A stretch of DNA of 41,462 nt from Tangfeifania diversioriginum (GTDB lineage: Bacteria > Bacteroidota > Bacteroidia > Bacteroidales > Prolixibacteraceae), in contig CAMCBW010000044.1 of the NCBI GenBank assembly GCA_945873105.1, positions 1 through 41,462 of the forward strand. The letters are read 5' to 3'. Made by a program: the position numbers and the translations under genes. Below the pieces are notes generated by a model. That model ran no database searches, was not told the DNA's origin, and was given only the letters and a program-made list of their open reading frames with translations. Below, one piece after another: positions 37,819-41,462 of this stretch. Positions within the stretch are counted from its first letter, which is position 1, and each line of letters starts with the position of its first letter.

Positions 37819-38505
37819 ATGAGGATAAAAGAGATCAGTTTTAATTTTGATGATTTGACAATAGACCTGGAGCGCATCCAAGCATTGCTCGGTTATCCGG
37901 ATATGCCACTTCCGGAACCCTTCGACCAATACCTGGAGGAGGTAATCGGATTTGCCCGACAGGTGAAAGAAATTCGTGCCATTTACCGGAGGATTGAAAA
38001 CATTCAGATAGAACCCGGGAGAGGAATTCTGGTAGCCGATGGATTGACTTTCCAGGTAGGGAGAACCATCTGCAAAGAGTTGAAAAATTCCGAAGAACTG
38101 ATCTTTTATGTCTGTACCGCAGGTAAATCGATAAGCGAAAGGTCCGCTGTTTTGTTGCAGGGGGAGGATCCGGCCAAAGGCTATATTTACGACCAGGTAG
38201 GCGTCTTTATCACCGAAGCAGCAGGAGAACGAATGCTGCAATTGATCCGTGAAGAGTTGCCTGAAGGAATCAAAACAACCAACCGTTACAGTCCGGGCTA
38301 TTGCCACTGGGAGGTAGCTGACCAGCACCAGCTCTTTTCCCTTTTCCCCGAAGCGCCTTGCGGAGTTACCCTTACCCCTTCCGCGCTGATGACTCCTGTG
38401 AAGTCCATCAGTGGTGTGATAGGGATTGGCAAATCTGTGAGCTACCGCGAATATCCCTGCGCACTTTGCCTCAGCTTGAATTGCGTCTACCGCAAAACCT
38501 CCTGA
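37819..38505 (+). CDS. Methionine synthase activation-domain homologue
   Basis: The 228-residue protein resembles the stand-alone cobalamin-dependent methionine synthase activation domain. RYSPGYCHWEVADQHQLF corresponds to the S-adenosylmethionine-binding motif of MetH, and LTPSALMTPVKSISGVIGIG is its usual follow-up. The C-terminus has a cysteine cluster, YPCALCLSLNC, which could bind a metal or cluster. It would reduce and remethylate inactive cob(II)alamin. I chose the ATG at 37819 because it follows the previous stop by 4 bases; a longer frame from 37747 would overlap the previous gene. Confidence 0.88.
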   Translation: MRIKEISFNFDDLTIDLERIQALLGYPDMPLPEPFDQYLEEVIGFARQVKEIRAIYRRIENIQIEPGRGILVADGLTFQVGRTICKELKNSEELIFYVCTAGKSISERSAVLLQGEDPAKGYIYDQVGVFITEAAGERMLQLIREELPEGIKTTNRYSPGYCHWEVADQHQLFSLFPEAPCGVTLTPSALMTPVKSISGVIGIGKSVSYREYPCALCLSLNCVYRKTS

Positions 38506-38512
38506 CTCCCCA

Positions 38513-38620
38513 GTCCCTAAGTCTCCCTGTCCCTAAGTCTCCCTGTCCCTAAGTCCTTAAGTCCCCCAGTCTTAACTTTCCTCGCCCATACCCTCTGCCC
38601 CATGCCCCATGCCCCATGCC
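38513..38620. repeat. Low-complexity tandem repeats
   Basis: GTCCCTAAGTCTCCCT is repeated with a 16-bp period at 38513, 38529 and, with a changed end, 38545. A second run, TGCCCCA with a 7-bp period, covers 38596-38616. Such pyrimidine-rich runs are frequent between Bacteroidota genes. They separate the methionine synthase genes from the aldolase gene. Confidence 0.85.
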
Positions 38621-38675
38621 TCAATTGTTTACTTAATTTTAATATTCAGGCCAATCAAATATCAATTGGATTGCA

Positions 38676-38683
38676 TAACTTTG
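38676..38683 (+). promoter_or_regulatory. -7 element of the aldolase gene
   Basis: TAACTTTG matches TAnnTTTG and lies 26 bases before the aldolase start. No TTTG is found at the usual -33 distance. Confidence 0.45.
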
Positions 38684-38709
38684 TGTCCGTCAAATTAAAT
38701 CATTTCAAT

Positions 38710-39789
38710 ATGAACAGAATAGCTGAGGTTGTAAAGCCGGGCGTGGTTTCCGGAACCGACTTGCAATACATTTTTAAAGTAGCCAAAGCAAATAATTTTG
38801 CGATTCCGGCTGTCAACGTTGTAGGTTCATCATCTGTGAACGCCATCATGGAAGCAGCGGTAATCGCCAATGCTCCCGTAATGATTCAATTCTCCAATGG
38901 AGGTGCAATTTTCAATGCCGGAAAGGGATTGAAGCTGGAAGGTCAGAAGGCTGGTATCCTTGGCGCTGTAGCCGGAGCCAAACACATCCACACATTGGCT
39001 GAAGCTTATGGTGTACGTGTGGTTCTTCACACCGACCATGCTGCAAAAAAATTACTTCCCTGGATCGATGGTCTGCTCGACGAAAGTGAAAAGCACTTCG
39101 CCCAAACTGGCAAGCCACTCTTCAGCTCTCACATGCTCGATCTTTCCGAAGAGCCATTGGAAGAGAATATTACCATCTGCAAACGCTACCTAGAGCGTAT
39201 GAGCAAACTGGGAATGACCCTCGAAATTGAATTGGGTATCACCGGTGGGGAAGAGGATGGTGTGGACAACAGCGGTGTCGACAACAGTCTGCTCTATACC
39301 CAACCTGCAGATGTTTGCTATGCCTACGAAGAACTCAGCAAAATATCATCCAATTTCACCATTGCAGCCTCTTTTGGCAATGTCCACGGAGTATACAAAC
39401 CCGGAAATGTAAAGCTGATGCCGGTCATCCTGAAAAATTCACAGGATTACATCAAAACCAAATTGGGTTTGACAGATGAACATCCCGTCAACTTTGTATT
39501 CCATGGCGGCTCAGGCTCTTCCCACGAAGAGATCCGCGAAGCCATTGGCTATGGAGTGATCAAGATGAACATCGATACCGATACCCAATGGGCTTACTGG
39601 GATGGAATCCGTCAGTTCGAGGCAAAGAACCATGACTACCTTCAAGGCCAGATTGGTAATCCAGAAGGTGCCGACAAACCCAACAAGAAATATTACGATC
39701 CACGAGTATGGGTAAGAAAAGGGGAAGAGGCATTGATCGCCCGTCTTCAGGTAGCTTTCGACGACCTTAACGCCATCAATAGCTTGTAA
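38710..39789 (+). CDS. fbaA: Class II fructose-bisphosphate aldolase
   Basis: From the ATG at 38710 the protein has 359 residues, the length of E. coli FbaA; an upstream start at 38602 would run through the repeat region and is unlikely. VVLHTDHAAKK, ASFGNVHGVYKPG and NFVFHGGSGSS carry the zinc and substrate ligands, and KMNIDTDTQWAY is the phosphate-binding end. The enzyme splits fructose 1,6-bisphosphate to dihydroxyacetone phosphate and glyceraldehyde 3-phosphate. It is a single-gene unit with its own promoter and terminator. Confidence 0.96.
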   Translation: MNRIAEVVKPGVVSGTDLQYIFKVAKANNFAIPAVNVVGSSSVNAIMEAAVIANAPVMIQFSNGGAIFNAGKGLKLEGQKAGILGAVAGAKHIHTLAEAYGVRVVLHTDHAAKKLLPWIDGLLDESEKHFAQTGKPLFSSHMLDLSEEPLEENITICKRYLERMSKLGMTLEIELGITGGEEDGVDNSGVDNSLLYTQPADVCYAYEELSKISSNFTIAASFGNVHGVYKPGNVKLMPVILKNSQDYIKTKLGLTDEHPVNFVFHGGSGSSHEEIREAIGYGVIKMNIDTDTQWAYWDGIRQFEAKNHDYLQGQIGNPEGADKPNKKYYDPRVWVRKGEEALIARLQVAFDDLNAINSL

Positions 39790-39812
39790 TTGGACAATCG
39801 CTTTATAAAAAG

Positions 39813-39843
39813 AACCGTCCGGGTAACCGCGACGGTTTTTTTA
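39813..39843 (+). terminator. Rho-independent terminator of the aldolase gene
   Basis: AACCGTC (39813-39819) and GACGGTT (39831-39837) form a 7-bp stem followed by a run of T to 39843, 24 bases after the stop. Confidence 0.85.
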
Positions 39844-39912
39844 TTTGGTAGATTTGAGCAATATAATTTTCGATTTTGGATTACGCTGTAGCTTAAAAAC
39901 GATGCAATTACC

Positions 39913-41462
39913 ATGAAGTTATTGACGGTCATTGTCACCTTCCTTTTGCTTTCAGGTACACTTTGTGCGCAGAGATCGGCTTCACTGCTGAAAAAAGTGA
40001 CTGCACTCTACGCAGAGGCTTTGGATTGTTCACAACAGGGCAATGCCACCAAATCAGCTGCACTGTTGAAAGAGTTGGTTAAAATAGATCCTACCTACTT
40101 TATGGCTTATTTTGCGCTTGCAGATCTTTCCCACGAAGCCGGAGATTCCGAAATGGAGATCGGCTATTTACGTCAGGGACTTGCCCTTTCAGGAGATGCG
40201 TACCCGGCAGCCTATAAATTTCTTGCCGAAGGACTGTTTAAAAATGGCATATATGCTGAAGCACTGGCTGCAATGGGAAAATTTGTCAAACTAAAAAGTA
40301 CCATCAGCCCGGCTGACCAATTGCTGCTGGAATCCTGTCGGTTTTCTGTTCAGGCGCAGCTTCATCCACTCCCTTTTCAACCGCTCAATCTTGGTGATTC
40401 TATCAATACAGCTGCGGAGGAGTATTGGCCCTCCTTGAATGCAGCAGCCAACGAGTTGGTTTTTACGCGACTTGAAACCAAGTCCTCTGCTGGGAAAAAC
40501 CTCCAGCATCCGCAGGAGGATTTTTACATATCAAGGCGGGATTCTGTAGGTTGGCACAAAGCCGTGGCGATTGGTCCACCAGTCAACACCGCAGAAAATG
40601 AAGGGGCACAGACCCTTTCGGCAGATGGAAAATGGTTGATATTTACCGGATGTGGCAGAAGCGATGGGGTGGGAAGTTGTGACCTCTACATTTCCATCAA
40701 CAGGAATGGGAACTGGTCGATGCCAGTGAACATGGGTGAGCCGGTAAATAGTGGTGCCTGGGAGTCCCAACCCTCCATATCAGCAGATGGTGAGACCCTT
40801 TTCTTCGTCAGCAGCAGAATTGGCGGCAAGGGAAAGATGGACATCTGGAAGGCCTGTAAAACAGGTATCTCCGAGGATGGATTCCCTCTGTTTGGAGCGG
40901 TTTCCAATTTAGCTGAATTGAATACCGCTGGTAACGATCTCTCCCCTTTCCTGCATGCCGATGGGAAGACCATTTTCTATGCTTCGGATGGTAAACCGGG
41001 ACTTGGCGGGAGTGATCTTTTTACCGCAACACTGGAAGGGAATCATTTCAAGGATCCTGTCAACCTGGGCTATCCGCTGAATACCCACAAAAATGAAGAG
41101 GGACTCATCGTTGAGCTCTCCGGGGAGAGGGCATGGTTTTCCTCCGACCGAAACAGTGAACGTGGCAAGGATCTTTTTCATTTTGTGCTCCCAGATTCCC
41201 TGCGCCCGGCACCGGTCTCCTACCTGAAGGGAGTGGTGAAGGATGCGAAAACCGGGTTGAATATCCAGGCGGGAATCGTTTTGTCGGATCTCACTACCGG
41301 AGGAGTTGTCAGGACAATTTCTCCTGCTGAAAATGAAGGTGAGTTTTTGGTTTGTCTGCCCAGCGGTATCAATTATGGCTTGACCATCTCCCGAAAGGGT
41401 TACCTTTTTGCTTCCGAGAATATCTCATTGCTGGATGGTTTTACCCAAACAAGACCTAAGGA
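39913..41462 (+). CDS. TPR-PD40 envelope protein (OmpA/PorE-like), 3' end missing
   Basis: The frame starts at ATG 39913 and is still open at the window end, giving 516 codons. A signal peptide (MKLLTVIVTFLLLSGTLCAQ) is followed by TPR-like helices (about 25-130: LYAEALDCSQQGNATKSAAL, AYFALADLSHEAGD), then a PD40 propeller (about 165-430) with repeats such as TLSADGKWLIFTG, SISADGETLFFVSS, FLHADGKTIFYAS and SDRNSERGKDLF, then a carboxypeptidase-regulatory-like domain beginning YLKGVVKDAKTG. This order is that of PorE-type proteins and other OmpA-family envelope proteins, so an OmpA peptidoglycan-binding domain probably follows outside the window. A type IX secretion role is possible but unproven. 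Confidence 0.88.
   Translation, partial: MKLLTVIVTFLLLSGTLCAQRSASLLKKVTALYAEALDCSQQGNATKSAALLKELVKIDPTYFMAYFALADLSHEAGDSEMEIGYLRQGLALSGDAYPAAYKFLAEGLFKNGIYAEALAAMGKFVKLKSTISPADQLLLESCRFSVQAQLHPLPFQPLNLGDSINTAAEEYWPSLNAAANELVFTRLETKSSAGKNLQHPQEDFYISRRDSVGWHKAVAIGPPVNTAENEGAQTLSADGKWLIFTGCGRSDGVGSCDLYISINRNGNWSMPVNMGEPVNSGAWESQPSISADGETLFFVSSRIGGKGKMDIWKACKTGISEDGFPLFGAVSNLAELNTAGNDLSPFLHADGKTIFYASDGKPGLGGSDLFTATLEGNHFKDPVNLGYPLNTHKNEEGLIVELSGERAWFSSDRNSERGKDLFHFVLPDSLRPAPVSYLKGVVKDAKTGLNIQAGIVLSDLTTGGVVRTISPAENEGEFLVCLPSGINYGLTISRKGYLFASENISLLDGFTQTRPK

Noticed and set aside
37747-38505. Longer start for the activation-domain gene
   Set aside because: It would overlap the homocysteine module by 68 bases; the ATG at 37819 is 4 bases after that stop and begins the conserved protein.
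38602-39789. Longer start for the aldolase
   Set aside because: The extra 36 residues translate the TGCCCCA repeats and include the predicted -7 promoter element; the shorter form matches the family length.

Overview
The window looks like a chromosomal segment of a Bacteroidota bacterium, probably a plant-polysaccharide degrader of the Bacteroidales/Marinilabiliales kind. The signs are promoter-like TAnnTTTG motifs, signal-peptide-bearing GH2, GH3, GH43 and GH51 enzymes, Bacteroidota-style HicAB and AAA/DUF4143 genes, and a PD40/OmpA-type envelope protein at the right edge. The phylum call rests on gene content only; no rRNA or marker gene is present.

Left part (1-14,500): an accessory carbohydrate region. 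It holds the 3' end of a GH172/DUF2961 gene, two unidentified secreted proteins (an alpha-barrel-like protein and a Tat-signal beta-propeller), a GH43 and two large GH2 enzymes. Between them lie decayed DNA (gene tails, a 21-bp tandem array, duplicated blocks), a HicAB toxin-antitoxin locus with paired palindromes, and an AAA-DUF4143 ATPase preceded by a 31-bp perfect inverted repeat.

Middle part (15,722-26,413, all minus strand): ten closely packed genes that look like one unit. They start with a tandem-duplicated TrpX-type binding protein, then a STAS protein fused to an unrecognised 290-residue region, an ABC permease, an ABC ATPase, a second TrpX-type binding protein, a small outer-membrane beta-barrel, an NMT1/THI5-type binding protein, a membrane dCache-HAMP-SpoIIE phosphatase, an RsbW-like anti-sigma-type kinase and a stand-alone STAS antagonist. 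This joins an ABC uptake system to a complete partner-switching phosphorelay and is the best candidate for an undescribed system. An unidentified lipoprotein gene follows downstream (14,514-15,572).

Right part (26,900-36,123): a xylose/arabinoxylan utilisation operon on the minus strand (GntR regulator, xylulokinase, GH3 beta-xylosidase, xylose isomerase, XylE-type symporter), with a GH51 arabinofuranosidase divergently transcribed. The secreted or periplasmic GH51 and GH3 would release arabinose and xylose, the symporter would import xylose, and XylA/XylB would convert it to xylulose 5-phosphate.

Far right (36,177-41,462): a Rieske lipoprotein, two parts of a split cobalamin-dependent methionine synthase (homocysteine module and activation-domain homologue), class II fructose-bisphosphate aldolase, and the start of a TPR/PD40 envelope protein cut by the window end.
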